From Manis javanica (taxonomy: Eukaryota > Chordata > Mammalia > Pholidota > Manidae), in NCBI RefSeq assembly GCF_040802235.1, contig NC_133163.1, forward strand, positions 39,824,501 through 39,888,500: DNA of 64,000 nt. Reading direction: 5' to 3'. Both the position numbers and the translations under genes were made by a program. Position 1 is the first letter of the stretch. Each line of letters starts with the position of its first letter. Of this stretch, positions 1 to 12,489 are shown one piece after another. The notes beneath the pieces are model-generated. The model ran no database searches and was not told the DNA's origin. It worked only from the letters and a program-made list of their open reading frames with translations.

Positions 1-607
1 TTAGACCAATCAACTAGACCAACAGTTTAATGACCTTCCCATGAGACTGACTTCTGATATATTGGTGAACAGGGCACTGAGATGGAAATACAGTCTGTTA
101 CTGACTTGATGGTTCTCATCAGGCAACAGCTAATGTGCTCACGTGACAAAGGAACTCAGCGTCAGCACTGGATGACCCTGAGAGTAAATACTCTAGCCTC
201 AGACACCAGAGCCTTTGTTCTCTTGCTTATGCTTTCCTTTCTGCCTTCCTATGCATTTTCAGGGTGTGGAGATGTGGAAATAGGAAAGGGGGATTCTCTA
301 CTGGGAACCACCTGGAAATACCCTCTACTTCTGGACAGATCCCAGACACAGCCAACCCGTATGCCTACTCTACCTCCATTTCCCTTCTTGTAGCCTGTTC
401 AGCCTCCTGTAAGTCACCTTAGCAACCAGGTCAGTGAGACATATTAGAATTATGAAAAGGAAGGGGTGCACAATTGCAGCACGAGTAATGTGTCCAGGAT
501 TCTGTTGGGATGCACTAGGTCTTAATGAAGGAGGTTAGAATACACTTTAAATGGAACTTTCAGAGAAAGGCCTATCTTTGCAAGGAAAGGAAACTTATGT
601 GATTGGT
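1..607. other. Intergenic stretch, nothing recognised
   Basis: There is no convincing coding potential. The open frame at 82-393 has no family resemblance, splice context or codon bias that I can see. No repeat family was recognised. Confidence 0.5.
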
Positions 608-970
608 TGTCTGGCTTGCCAGAGGGTTGCAGATTGGGGCAAGTTCACTCTGGATTTGCTAAGACTGAATAACAACTGAACATTAGGGGCAAAAGGATTT
701 ATACCAAGCCCTATTCTCATGGTGGTAGATGGAGTGCTAGAATCATGTCTGTGTCCACCAAGTCTGCAATCCACAATTCACCTGAGCCTTCCCCCCTCTC
801 ATCCCCCTCCCAGCAGAACACTGGGTGGAGTTCTTTATATAACATACAAACAGTAATAGCTCATTGCCAACACATATGTAAGCATGTACCTATGCAGTAG
901 GCCAATTACATCATCAAGCAGATTAGGGTCAGGTGAGGACCCTGGCCATGGTAATTTCTGTTTTCCTACA
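608..970 (-). mobile_element. Diverged solo LTR of the same family as 1177-1824 and 16805-18669
   Basis: On the minus strand the segment starts TGTAGG and ends AGACA. It keeps landmarks of the family in the same order: a CCAGGGTCCTCACCTG block near the start, a TATATAAAG box (about 833-841), and a terminal block resembling the family's GAACTTGCCC motif. It is far more diverged than the other copies. No clear target-site duplication was found, and no internal sequence follows, so it looks like an old solo LTR. Confidence 0.6.
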
Positions 971-1176
971 TTGTCTCTCTGGTGAACGGCAGGTGTATAG
1001 AAGATTGGTGTATCAGACAAAAGTTGAGCACAGAACAAGCTAATCCTAGCAGCTCCTGGATGGGTCTTGGAAGGTCCATACAGGTGTTATGAATTTCTTA
1101 GATCAATATCACAATACAGAGTTGTCACCTAATTACCTTTTTCTCTTCCTGTATTTTAGTATTGAGTATTGGATAG
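971..1176. other. Spacer between two same-orientation LTRs
   Basis: About 206 bp separate two related minus-strand LTRs. It could be remnant internal sequence of one element or unrelated host DNA. I see no primer-binding site or polypurine tract. Confidence 0.4.
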
Positions 1177-1824
1177 TGTCTTCCCAATGGGTTTTAGCCC
1201 TGGGCAAGTTCACTATAGATTCAATGAGATCAAAGTCTGACAATGGAATGTTCTTGGGGTGAAAGGGTTATACCCAACTTTATTCCCACAGTGGCAGGTT
1301 AATTACTAGAATCCCATCCACTCAGAGTGAGTCTGCATGCAGCAAACTGGTCTCTGCCTCTGGGCCTCTCTGCTCACACACCTGCCCTGCATTCCGCACA
1401 GCCATCCTCTGGGCCTCTGTCCTTGGCGATGCCACCACTCCAGCCTCTGCTCTCCTACAGACTTGCAGCAGTGCCACCGTGTCGCCCAGAGCATTGGGCA
1501 GGGTCTTTATATAGAGTCAATAGCAACGTATTGCCCACACGTGTATAGTGAGCTAGCCAACCAGGGCCAGGTGAGAACCCTGGCCATAGGACCTTTCATT
1601 TTATCCACAGCTTCTCTACCCTCACAGTCATCTCAGTCTCTGTCCTCGGTACTGCCACCACTCCAGTCTCATCTCTGCTCTCCTGCAGCCATGAAGCAGC
1701 CTAGAGCACCGGGCAGAGCTCTTTATATAGAGTCAGTAACAATGTATTGCCCACAACGTGTAGTGAGCAGGCTGACCAGGGCCAGGTGAGAATCCTGGCC
1801 ACAGGAACCTTCACTTTCTCCACA
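1177..1824 (-). mobile_element. ERV-type LTR with a duplicated U3/promoter segment
   Basis: Read on minus, a partial LTR copy (1824 to about 1610) runs directly into a complete LTR (1609 to 1177). Each starts TGTGGA and each carries its own TATATAAAG box (near 1720 and 1508). The complete copy has an AATAAA signal (near 1283) and ends GGGAAGACA. The complete part is about 433 bp, close to the 414-bp 5' LTR at 16.8 kb. The doubled part covers U3 through the start of R. Either the promoter segment was tandemly duplicated within the LTR, or a deletion fused a truncated LTR to a complete one. Confidence 0.75.
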
Positions 1825-1910
1825 TCAGATGACAGAGTAAATTGAGCTGGTATAAGATGAAAACTGTATTCCATTTTTTTATGAATGAATTGATAGTTTT
1901 AAGGAAGGTA

Positions 1911-2685
1911 TTCTTTAAAAAAATTTTTTATTGAAGTATCATTGATATACAAATTTCATATACAACACAGTGGTTCAACAGTTACCCATTTTATTAACTC
2001 CTCACCCCCTCTAGTGCAGTTGCTATCTGTTAACATAGGAAGATGTTACAGAAACAGTGACTATATTCTCCATGTTATACTGCTATCCCCATGACCAATG
2101 TATATTATGATTGAGAATTTTTGTTTCCCTTTGTCCCACTCAGCTTCCCCACCCACCCACCTAAACCCCTCTCCCATGTTAGCCACCAGTCACTTCTCAG
2201 TGTCTGTGAGTCTACTGCTATATTGGTCATTTTGTTTTAATTTTTAGATTCCACAAATAAGTGAAATCATATGGCAACTTGTCTTTCTTCACCTGGCTTA
2301 TTTCACTGAGCATAATACCCTCTAAGTCCATCCATGATGTTGCAAATGGCAGGATTTCTTTTTTTATGGCTGAAAAATATTCCATTGTGTATATGTACCA
2401 CATCTTCTTTATCCATTCATCTATTGATGGACACTTAGGTTGCTTCCATATCTCGGCTATTGCAAATAGTACAGTGATAAACATAAGCACATATCTTTTC
2501 AAATCAGGGATTTTGTTTTCTTTGGGTAAATTCCTAGAAGTGGAATTACTGGGTCAAATGGTATTTCTATTTTTAGTTTTTTGAGGAACCTCCATACTGC
2601 TTTCCACAGCAGTTATACCAATTTACATTCCCGCCAACAATGTAGGAAGGTTCTCATTTCTCCACATCCTGGAAAGAAAGGCATT
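1911..2685 (-). mobile_element. L1 LINE 3' end (end of ORF2 and 3'UTR)
   Basis: On the minus strand, 2502-2227 translates to the C-terminal part of L1 ORF2p, with the hallmark phrases AIAEIWKQPKCPS, DEWIKKMWYIY and [21 protein letters not shown] 3'UTR follows, ending in CAATAAAAAA-type sequence around 1911-1925. It is 5'-truncated and inactive, as most L1 copies are. The 3'UTR resembles the L1 ends at 40.8 and 56.4 kb, so all three probably belong to related lineages. Confidence 0.9.
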
Positions 2686-2990
2686 TTTAAAAAAAACGAT
2701 TACACTTTTGTACCAGAAAGTTCTGTTATCATTATATGGCTTAGCTTGTTTTTCAGATATTTAAACTAGTTAAGAGAATTTGAATTGCAAAATTGGTAAG
2801 TCTAGCTAACATGCTTAAAAAGCTCTTATTGATTTTGATGTATAAGTCTGCATTTTAGATGTTTGAAATGTTTGAGAGAATCAGATGTGCTGAACTTAAA
2901 ACTAATTTGAAATGTCTAAGGGAATTAGAGTAACTATGTAAATGTATAAAAATTCAGGGGAATTTGACCTTTTAAATTTAAATTAACTGA
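2686..2990. other. AT-rich spacer between two L1 copies
   Basis: AT-rich with no coding potential or recognised repeat. Confidence 0.4.
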
Positions 2991-4290
2991 ATGTTAACCA
3001 AAAAATAAGACAGAAAGAAACACGCTCAATAGTTCATAGATCAAACAAGAAATCATGATGAAAATGAGGAAATATTGAGAAAGAAATGACAACATACTAC
3101 ATATCAAAACTTGTGGGGTTGAGCTAAATTGATAGCTACAGAAGAATTTGTAATTTTTAATACTTAGGTTGGAAAAAAGGAAAAGCTGAACATTAGAATT
3201 CAGAAAAAGAACAACAGGGCACATTAAGAAAGAAGAGGAAGGAAATAATAAAGATAAGAGCATAAATTAGTGAAGGAGAAAGCAAAGAGAATCAACGAAG
3301 TCCCACACTGGCTATATGAAAGGGCATAAAATACAAATTTCCATAAAAATTGATCAAGTAAAAAATAGAGGACACATGTTAGCAGAGTCAGGACTGAAAA
3401 GGAAGCACAGGTACAGCTGCCACAGAGTTTTTTTTCATCATTGTGAGGGTATTATAAACAGTTGCAAATACATTTGAAAACTTGGGAGATATGGACAAAT
3501 GCTAAAAAACATATAAATCATAAAACTGACTTAAGAAAAAATAGAAAACTTTGTAATGGATCTATACACATTACAAAAACTGAATTTAGTAGTTAAAAAT
3601 TCCACAAAGATTAAACACCAGACTCCTTCGCTTTTAGGAATTTAACAAACATGAAAGGAGTACAGAAAAAAAGAAAGAAAACATTCTCAAACACACATCT
3701 GAGTGGAAATTCCAGATGGATTAAAGATGATAATGTTAAAGGCAAAACTGTAAAGGGGTGAATATCTTTATGGCCTGAACACTGGGAAATATTTCTTAAA
3801 TCAGACACTAAAAACACAAACTGTGGAGGAAAAGACCAACAATAAAAAATCAGAACACCATAAAGAGAAAATCTGTGAAAACATTTCACACTCCCTGTAT
3901 TGAAAAAAATTTTTAAGTATGAGCAAATTAAATGTTGGCAAAAATGTGGAGGAACAAAACTCTCATACACTGCTGGTGGGAGTGTAGATAGTTACAGCCA
4001 CTTGGGAAAAATATTTGGCCTTATCTTAAAATGCATGCCAAATGACCCAGCCAGTATACACACAAGGGGAAATGGTACATATACGCACCAGGGAAAATGT
4101 ACAAGAATAGTCATAGCAGCAAAAATTCCTAACAGTAAAAAAACCTGAAAATAACCCAAATGTTTGTCCATGTTAGAATAGATAAATTGTGCTATTAGTT
4201 ATATAAGAGAATATTACACAATATTAAAAATGGACTGAAACTGAGCACAACGCAAATGAGTATCAGGAACATAAAGTCACAGAATATGAA
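2990..4290 (+). mobile_element. Old, degraded L1 fragment
   Basis: The plus strand has degraded L1 ORF2-like text. Near 3945-4000 is the phrase 'aatgtggaggaacaaaactc' followed by the 'cactgctggtgggagtg' motif typical of L1 ORF2. Further on come the 'catagcagcaaaa' and 'aataacccaaatg' motifs. Many frameshifts and substitutions suggest an ancient L1M-type copy. The left boundary is approximate. Confidence 0.7.
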
Positions 4291-4805
4291 ATTAACAGGA
4301 AGCTTTATATACATTCCTCTGCCTGACACTCCTATCGTCCCATAATCCCTAAAGCCCATTTAATCTATCCAGTCTCTTATCCTTTCCCAAAGCATAAATG
4401 TCATTGAATGTCTCATGCACTGCTTTTCCCATAGTTCCTCGCAAGGCCACGATCATTCTGGCTGCCTACAGCCCGCTTAGATTGTCACCACTCCGGGAGC
4501 AGACTTCTGAGCTGCCCGCCCAACAAGCCCAGGCCTTCGAAGCCCTCGAATTTCCCCCCCAACAGGAGCCCATGTGCGGCTACACAGCGTCTCTCCTCTG
4601 AACTTCCACTGAATCTACTATCAGGACTATGATATGTTGCGATGAATTGCTCGACAGGTAAATTTAATTTACCAGGTATATAGCACTGAGGGAGGTGCTG
4701 CCAGGGCCTGAGAGGAACACCGCAGAGTTCCATCTCCAGAGTCAAAGAGTGACCTCCCAAGGCCAGGCAGGAAAGTAGACAAAGCTCTGTGGCTGAGAAA
4801 GGCAG
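4291..4805. other. Intergenic stretch, nothing recognised
   Basis: There is a moderately GC-richer patch at 4440-4570. The short open frames on both strands have no recognisable family match. Confidence 0.4.
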
Positions 4806-4809
4806 ACAG

Positions 4810-5060
4810 CACCAGGAGGTGTGGTGGTCTGGCATGGAATTCACAGACCTGACTTCTAGTCCTGGCCCCATCCCACACACTGGCGGTGTGACCTGGGACA
4901 AGTTGGTTTACTTTTCTGTGCTTTAGACTCCCCATCTGTAGCAGGTATAGAGTTATTCCCCACTTCCAGGCTTGTAATGGGATCGTGCCAGATGATGCCC
5001 TGTGGTGTTCTAAGGGCGATGCCTGGCACAGAGTGAGCATAGGAAACAGTGACTGTTAAC
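4810..5060 (+). repeat. MIR SINE
   Basis: The MIR core is readable in sense: 'gtgtgacctgggacaagttg', then 'cccatctgtag' and the terminal 'gatgcctggcacagagtgag'. It is diverged, as expected of an ancient mammalian tRNA-derived SINE. Confidence 0.85.
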
Positions 5061-6930
5061 AAGGAAGATAGCCAGGACTTCAACAGGTGGAGATGATGTA
5101 GGCAGGGGAAGCTGCCTCCCATGAACAGTCCAGTTTGCTGGAGCACAGAGCTGAGGCAAGAGGAGTCCGGGTAAGGGGTGTGGCTTGGGTATGTTGCATC
5201 TAAGAAGTATGTGCTGATCCACAGGAAAGTTCCTGGGCAGGGTGAACAGCAGGACTGTGCTAGCCTCTAAGGCCCAGTGGAGAATAAGTGAAAAGGGGGA
5301 AAGTGATCAAAACCATTGCAGAACTTTACTCTTTTGGCTATAGTACAACAGTAATAATGCCATTAATACCTGAAAATTATAACAATATTAGGTTTATATT
5401 TGCTTCTATGGAAACATCAAAAAAAAGTAAGTTAAAATTGACACAGACTTATGCTCTATACCTTAAATAGTAATTCCATTGATAGTCAAAATTTCCAATA
5501 ATGTCAGTAATCATTTTTATTTGTAAAAGTCTACAATACCAATATAAGAATTTTATCACCACGGAAGCTGTGAGAGTGACTCAGGGCAATCAGTAACAAA
5601 TCCAGTTAGCATTTCACTGACTCTTGTCTCTGTTCTAGAAGGAAAGCACAGGGTTGGGGATGTTTAAAACAAAGATTTGAGATGCTGCTTTGAACTGAAA
5701 ATGCTTTTTTTAAAAAATTATCATGGCAAGGAGTTATCATGTAACAAATTATAGTTACCGCCTAACAAAACACAGGCAAATGGACTAAAAGAGTAAACTA
5801 AGTGCTCCAGTATCTTTGTAATACCTTTGAAAACTCTCTCACCCAATCTGCTTTTGTACCCATACTAGACTAGGAAACCCTTGAAAGATCCTCTTAGCCT
5901 TACTGATCAAAGAAGTCTTCCTCCATCACATATATTTTACTCTGGGCCTTTGAGTCTCTCTGTGACCCTGCCAAAAATAAAAATACAGATTAAAATAATC
6001 AGAAATACCATGAATTTTTTCCCTTTGTGATTTTCTGGCAAGTGACATGGCGCCCCCTAGAGTCTGGACCTGATGGGTGGCAGATTGTCCATGCCTTGAA
6101 TATGGACAATGAGGTGAAGGATTTGTCTCTTTTATTACCAAGAAGCAAAAAGCCTTTCCTCCCTTTCTCAAAATACCTGAATTTTCCTCCCAACAATTCT
6201 CAAGATTATGTTGTCTCACTCACTGAATTTACAAGTCAATAAACTTTGAAAAATGGATTGAATTATTCATTATGACATAACCCACTTGTAAATTAATCAT
6301 GAGTCAGTTTCCTCATAAAGAAAGCCAATGTTTCTCTTGCATTCTATTTCTTTAGACTATTTTTTTAAGCTGATCATTTTACCCAACCACAAGTTTGTTT
6401 TGAAAATCTGAAAGACTGAATTTTGCTAAGTTCAGATCTTGTGTATTTCCATTTCCTGGCAGTTAACCAGAGAATGTTCAAAGGAATATTTGTAGCCCAC
6501 CAGGAAATGCTAGAAAACATGCCAGGAAGTCTGCAATCATATAAGGTATATATCGCTTCAGTGACTTGAAAAAATAGAAAAGTGTTCCCTCTTAAAAATG
6601 AGTTTCAAAAAGAATTGTTACTTTTACAATGCACTGTGATGCTACAAAAAATAAACCACCTTTCTTTAAAAGAAGTAATTTATCGGTATTTCAGTTTTCC
6701 CTAACTGCCACAGCTTATGAGATAGAAAACTATGTACAATTGCTTGACTTCCACAAGTTCTCCCCTGAAATGGAAATAATAAGCCATAGACAATATGGGG
6801 TCAGAAACATGCTGCACTGAGAGAAAGGTTCTATTACTAATAGTAGAAGTGCTATTTGTTGCTCTAACTTTAAAAAGTACACACACATTACAAAAATACA
6901 GAAGTACTACAAATTGTGTACGGTCACTTA
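5061..6930. other. Intergenic stretch, nothing firmly recognised
   Basis: AT-rich host DNA with no exon-like structure. An AATAAA motif occurs near 6238, but nothing upstream looks transcribed. Confidence 0.4.
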
Positions 6931-6934
6931 AGAA

Positions 6935-7185
6935 AAATAGAGAACATTTATTGAGAACGTTCTGTGTGCCTGGCTCTGTTTTCTGTATTTTAGGTATAAG
7001 AACTTCTCTTACTTAATCATAACGATCTGATGAAGTTGGTATTATCATCTCCACTTTACAGATGAGCAAACTGACACTTAAGCAAGAGACTTGTCCGTGG
7101 TCGCACAGTGAGTAAGAGGCCCACTCGGGATCAAACCCAGCTTTGCTTGTCTGAGACCTGAACCCTAACTACCATGCAGCCCCAT
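6935..7185 (-). repeat. MIR SINE
   Basis: In plus orientation the sequence is the reverse complement of MIR: 'actttacagatgagcaaact', a 'cgcacagtgagtaagagg' block, and 'gatcaaacccag', which is the complement of the tRNA B-box region. Confidence 0.85.
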
Positions 7186-7189
7186 GTCC

Positions 7190-9845
7190 CAGAAAGCTCA
7201 GGTACAATGACCTCTGTTACTGCCCCATGCTGGCCTGGAGTGGATCTTTGCCCAGAGTGCAACCGGATGTCAGCACGTGCAGAGTGGAAAGAGCCCATTC
7301 TATCCTGTGCTTCTTTCTAGAGACATGAGACACAGGAAGGTGAAGTTGTGGAGCTGGGTGGGGCTCCATCTGCTCCTTTTCTCTACGCCACTCTTTGCTC
7401 TACACCACACTTCTCTCTTGCTTTTTACAGACTTGCCAGTTTTATAGGGAGCTACTCTAACAGTCTTACTATTGGCAAAGCTGTTGTAAGGGAGCTTTAC
7501 TATTTAGTTGCAATCTAAGGGCTTCCTAAGATCAAGTTCCCCTGTGTCAAGCCTGGGGAACCATCAGGGGCAGAACCATCACACCATGACTAAGTCACTG
7601 ACAGTCCTCCTGTGGAAGAGGAGATTGCATCATCAACCAGTTCCTCGGTTACTGATATTACTGGACACAAATGAGTCGAATCATTTGGTAAGATGATCTA
7701 AAGCTCAGATTGGCTGTGCCACGATTTGGTCATTTTGCTCATCTGAACATGACTTAGACCAAAAGAAAATACACTGCCCACATAGCTGTTCTTCTTCTTT
7801 TTATCTTATAACACAGAAAGTTTCTGGAGAGTAGGGCTAAACCACACTCAATAAATGCCGATGACCTCCCTGTTGAATTTCAGGCAAAAGCTGGCCTTTT
7901 CATAATTATAATTCACCCTCATGGGGGATTAAACCTTCCAGGGGACAGAGACAATGAAACAAGCAAGTGCCATAAGGAGTGACAATGAGAAGGAAAAGTT
8001 GAGGTGTTCATGTAAGAACAGAGGGGTGCTGGAGGCAGAATCGGGGCCCAGAGGTCAATGAAATCTTCTCAGAGGAAAGACCTGAGACCTGAAGGAAAGA
8101 TAGGAATTTCTCAGAGTGAATGTCCTGAAGAAGGAGAGAGGGAAAGGTAAGACAGGTAGAGGGAATAGCCTGGCAGAGGCTCGGAGGCGAGAGAGAGGGT
8201 AGCTCATAGTGGCCTGAAAGAGCTTCCCAGAGCTATTTGTACTTATTGATTTACTTAAAGTCTGAGGAACCTCCTGTAAAAAAGATTTTATCTTTGTCCA
8301 AATGGGTTTGGAAATACACAGCTCTAATCAAAACCAAACTGCAGAAAATGCTTACAGGAAATGTGGTGGGAGCCAGCTCCGTTTACCATGTGCCATGAGA
8401 TGTGGGGTTGTGTGTGTGCACAGGTAAGGCAGAAGCACTTTGGAGAGCTAACAGACTTGCAGGGGAACACCTCCCCTTCTCCCCTCAAGCTGAATACAAC
8501 CCAGTGGGCTCTTCTCACTTTCCCAAGTGCTGAGTTAGATCTCTGGCCTTCCAATGCAGCCCCATGTTCAAGTTCTATCAGTCCTGGGCGGCTACAGTCA
8601 TGCTCCACTTGCATTGAGTCAAGGAGGGTTTCCTGCTCTGTGCACATCCACCAGTGGTGACAGTAGTGAGAGGAATGTGGGGAACAGGCAACCCCTCTGT
8701 GGAACTCTCAAAGCGGGAGGCAGCAGAGTCCTGGCTCAGGTGGCAAAGAAAGAAGGTGTCACCTGCACATATTTAAGCAATATTTCTGTGGGACCCCAAC
8801 TGGGCAAAAGTGAAAATTGACCCTCCTCTCTTCGTGAGAACAGTGATGGCCCCTGGAATTAGGGCACAGCACACTTTCAGCCCTAGTGGCACCCTGGTGG
8901 AGGCAGTGAAAACTAGGGCAGGTGCCAGCCTCTGTGCATTTGCTGGGTCTTGGGACTGAGCTGGGACTTGGCCCCCAGAGCAGCAAGGGATGACCAGGAC
9001 TGACTTGTGGATTCCCGTAAGGACCTCCACAAGGGTGTTCCTAGAAATCCTTTAGCCAAGAGGGGCCCATGTGAAAGAAAGTGCTCTGTGTGGTCAGTAG
9101 GGAGAACGGGACCTGTGGCCACTGAAATTTGGGCCACTGAATATGCTTACGTCTCTCCTCAGCAGCTGGGGAAGGCTGAAAGATGTGGGCTACACCCAGA
9201 AGACATCACTAGCATCACTGAACATGATAAACTCCTGGAACATAGATGTGGTATGTGGTTGAATCCTCAGTAGTATTTACTGCATGTCTTGCACGAAATA
9301 AAAAGCCATAAATCTTTGACAATCTAATAACTGCATGTCTTTCTATCTGACCTCCTGGGAGGAAACCCCCTAACCATGAAGGCATGAGAATCATGGTGAC
9401 ACAAGAAGGCATGCACACCCCTAGGCATGTGTTTCGAGAGAATCGTGGTAAACTCCCTGGGACAAGTTTTCTAAAGACTTCTTTTGGGCAAACACTCAAC
9501 ATTTGAACTGGTAAGTAACTTAAAACACTTTGTGTTAGAACAAATATGGCTCTGTTAAGGATGAGCATATAAAAAGGCACACTGAATCTATTCATGCCGC
9601 ATAAGTACTATGTGAAACAATATAAATCCAAGATAAAACAAGTGATTTCCCTCGAGCAGCTCCAGGCTTGCCCCAGGACTCTTCCTGGGCTGTGTCCTCG
9701 CCGCCTTTGGTGGAGGAAGATGCTTGAGCGGAAAAGTCTGAAAAGCACTTGGTGAGGGGGAGGGGCGTGGTGTGGTCAGGAGATACAAGTTTTAACTTCA
9801 TACTTTATAAAAATAATAATCTTTTTTCTACTACTTAGTAACAAC
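7190..9845. other. Intergenic stretch, mostly unassigned
   Basis: No gene was recognised. Part of it (about 7940-8230), rich in gaggc/agaggg phrases such as 'cctggcagaggctcggaggc', looks like an ancient interspersed mammalian repeat that I cannot name securely. The overlapping open frames at 8.3-9.6 kb on both strands lack conserved motifs. Confidence 0.35.
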
Positions 9846-9849
9846 AGCA

Positions 9850-10110
9850 GTGGCACAGATTATTGTTTATCAAATGCTTATTTACTCAGTGCTAAGTATT
9901 TGTAATGCCTTATCTCACTTAAACTCTGTCCTCCGTCCCACCCTGCACACATAGGCCTTTTTGAGGTTCTATACTGTTAATGTGTCAATTTATGGGTGAG
10001 AAACTGAGGCACAGACAGCTGAAGTGACACAGGGGCTGTGGGGTGGGGCAGGCTTTCTAGCCCCAGCAGTCTGGCTTCCAAATCCAGACTGAGCAATAGG
10101 ACCGCAGGAC
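9850..10110 (-). repeat. MIR SINE
   Basis: Reverse-complement MIR landmarks are present: 'atgggtgagaaactgaggca', 'cagacagctgaagtgacaca' and 'cagtctggcttccaaatcc'. Confidence 0.85.
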
Positions 10111-10114
10111 ACCT

Positions 10115-11940
10115 GCGAGCTATGCTGCCCCTGATGGGAAACAGCTGTTGGTGCTAAGCGAAAGCAACCAGCTTTCGGCTGTCTCCGCGGCCTTGGGGTG
10201 CCCAGGTAAGAAAACTTGGCACCAAAGGCATGCTTTGTATTAGTAAAGTCCTATTTTCCCATTTGTATTTTCTTGAGATAAGTATGAATGGAGGACAATC
10301 AGAGAGAGGGTAGCAGGGGCACAGGCAATAAGGAAACAGTTTGAAGAGAAGAAAAGCAGGAAAAAAAGAGGCAGAGGGTGATGCGGTCATAAGAAAGCCA
10401 AGTCACCAGTCCCCCCGAGCCCCTGGGAGCGTTGACATGGTGACCAAGTCCTTGAGCTGCCCTTGAGAGCTCACACCTGCTCCATCTGCGAGAGTGAGAA
10501 ACAGTGCTCTGCTCCTGTGTGAGGCCTGGCTGGGTGGCCCCCGGAGGTGTTCCTGGGTTTCCTCACCTCCTGTGTGAGCTTTCAGTTACCCCCAGGATCT
10601 GAGGCGGTCTGGCCCCTCTTGCTTCTTTCTGCCTGGAAGTCAAACAGCACCATTCGGTGTAGGTCCTTGGGCAAATGCCTTCTCCTTTCTGGGTCCCCAG
10701 TTTCTTTTCAGTAAGTAAGGCAGTTGTGTTCTCGAGTGAGGGCAGCCGGAATGTGTGTGCGGAGGGAGCAGAGGCAGATCTGAGCGTCAAAAAAAAAAGA
10801 CTTGGAGAGGGTGTTACTGTCATTCAGCACCCAGGAGCCAGGATGCTTAAGCTGACTGTCCAGCCCAGCCCATTAGCACCCCTGCTGAGAAACCCTGGAT
10901 GGTTCAGAGTCTGTGTAGTTGTCTCTTATAAAAATATAAGCAAAGTCTTTTTACGTTTTGAAGTTCTGTTAAATGGGCTTCTTAGAGTTAATGTTAAAAT
11001 GTTGAAAGGAAGCAAAAACTAGCTCATGATTTATACAACACTTTCCAAACCGGCTTTTAAATACTGGGTGATTTCCTAAAAGCAGCAGCTTTGCTGTGAC
11101 TGGAGGATTTCTGGCATATTTCTAATAGCTTCAAGCTCTAAAGATCTAAAGCCATGATCACACTGAACACAGATGTCCTGTGAGCTGGAAAATATTCTGT
11201 TTATAAAATTGTATGGCAGAATCTTCTTGAATTGCAAAAAAACCACATTTGTTTCTTAGGCCATCAGTACCTGATTTTGTGTGCTGGTGTGGACTAATGG
11301 AAGCTTGGCAAAGTCAGGCTGGAACACACTTTGTTAAGGGCCCTTTCTATAGGGCCAACTGCAGATGCCTTATTTGGTCCTTCTGGATCATATATGAACC
11401 TATGACTTAAATTTGAATGCCTTAAATAGGCATGCCTGTTATTTTTGTCATATCTGAGTACCATGTGCATCATAAGTAACTTAAAATTTTTTATCAACTC
11501 ACTTTTTAAAAACATGTTTTGCCTTCTAAGTAGTTTCTGTGAAGATGAATAAGCTATTTGTATTTTTTAAACCTACTTTAAAATATATGTACAACTATTA
11601 AAATTTTTAAGCATTCATCCACATATTACCTTTAATCATCCTCCTGGAAGTGTAACTGTAACCATAACCTATAACAAGGGATTTTTTAAAATCTGTATGC
11701 TTTAATACAAATAATACAAAGGATTTTTAAAAATCCAGATTCTATATAGAAAATGAAGGTGTTAAAAGAAAAAATAAGCCCATGCTTACATAATGGGAAC
11801 ATACAAGTTTATGACAGAGTTGACTTAAGCATGAGCGTGAATGTGAGTTTGTGTGTGTGTACAATCAATCACATCTAATATTCCTGTGGCCTTATATGAC
11901 ATCCTGGTATTAAGTTCCAAAAACTCCTTAATAAGTGACT
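10115..11940. other. Intergenic stretch, nothing recognised
   Basis: Unique-looking DNA with no splice-supported exon and no recognised repeat. Confidence 0.4.
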
Positions 11941-11942
11941 GG

Positions 11943-12488
11943 TGTAGGGGCTAAGGGCAGGCTACCCCAAGATGTGCACTGGGACATGCAGACTATTTCA
12001 GAGTTGAGAACAATCAAGGCCCAAAAGACTCAGAAAGAAACTGTGTCCTCCCATCCCCCAACTGTCTAAAAAGAATTTAGATAGAGGACCTGCTCCAGGA
12101 AGAAAGCTATCACCTTAGATAACTATATCATAACGTAAGCTAGGAGTGGTGAACTGGGAGGGATTTGGCCAAGTCTGTTAAAATTCCTCTTTGTGCCCCC
12201 TCATGGTTACTGTGTGGCCCAGCAAATGTTTAATTATCAAACATTTACTCTTTTCATATTCCTGTGAGTTGCTTCCCTTCTCCTTTGAAGCCTCAGACTC
12301 CTACCTTGCTTCAGGATGGCATATACACCTCATTCTCCCTGACTGTCTTTGGAACCCATGCCAGTGGCTTCCCTGTACATAGGTAATTAAACTTTGGTTT
12401 TTATCTGTTACTCTGTCTCATATCAATTTGATTCTTAGACCAGCTAGAAGAACCTCGAAGGGTAGAGGAAATTTCTTCCTCCCCAACG
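11943..12488 (+). mobile_element. Solo LTR of an endogenous retrovirus (class not certain)
   Basis: The block starts TGTAGGGG. Near its end it has the arrangement ATTAAACTTTGG, a T-rich 'ttactctgtctc' run, 'gattcttagaccagc' and 'agaagaacctcgaagggtag', which is a typical R/U5 ending of mammalian ERV LTRs. It ends around CCTCCCCAAC. No internal retroviral sequence or clear target duplication is adjacent, so it is probably a solo LTR. The boundaries are approximate. Confidence 0.6.
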
Positions 12489-12489
12489 A

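Noticed and set aside
4485-5222. Several overlapping minus-strand open frames of 70-138 codons
   Set aside because: They run through a MIR element and overlap in different frames, with no protein signature.
8324-9595. Cluster of open frames on both strands
   Set aside because: Frames on opposite strands overlap, none has splice-site support or a known motif, and the sequence is moderately GC-rich with few stops by chance.
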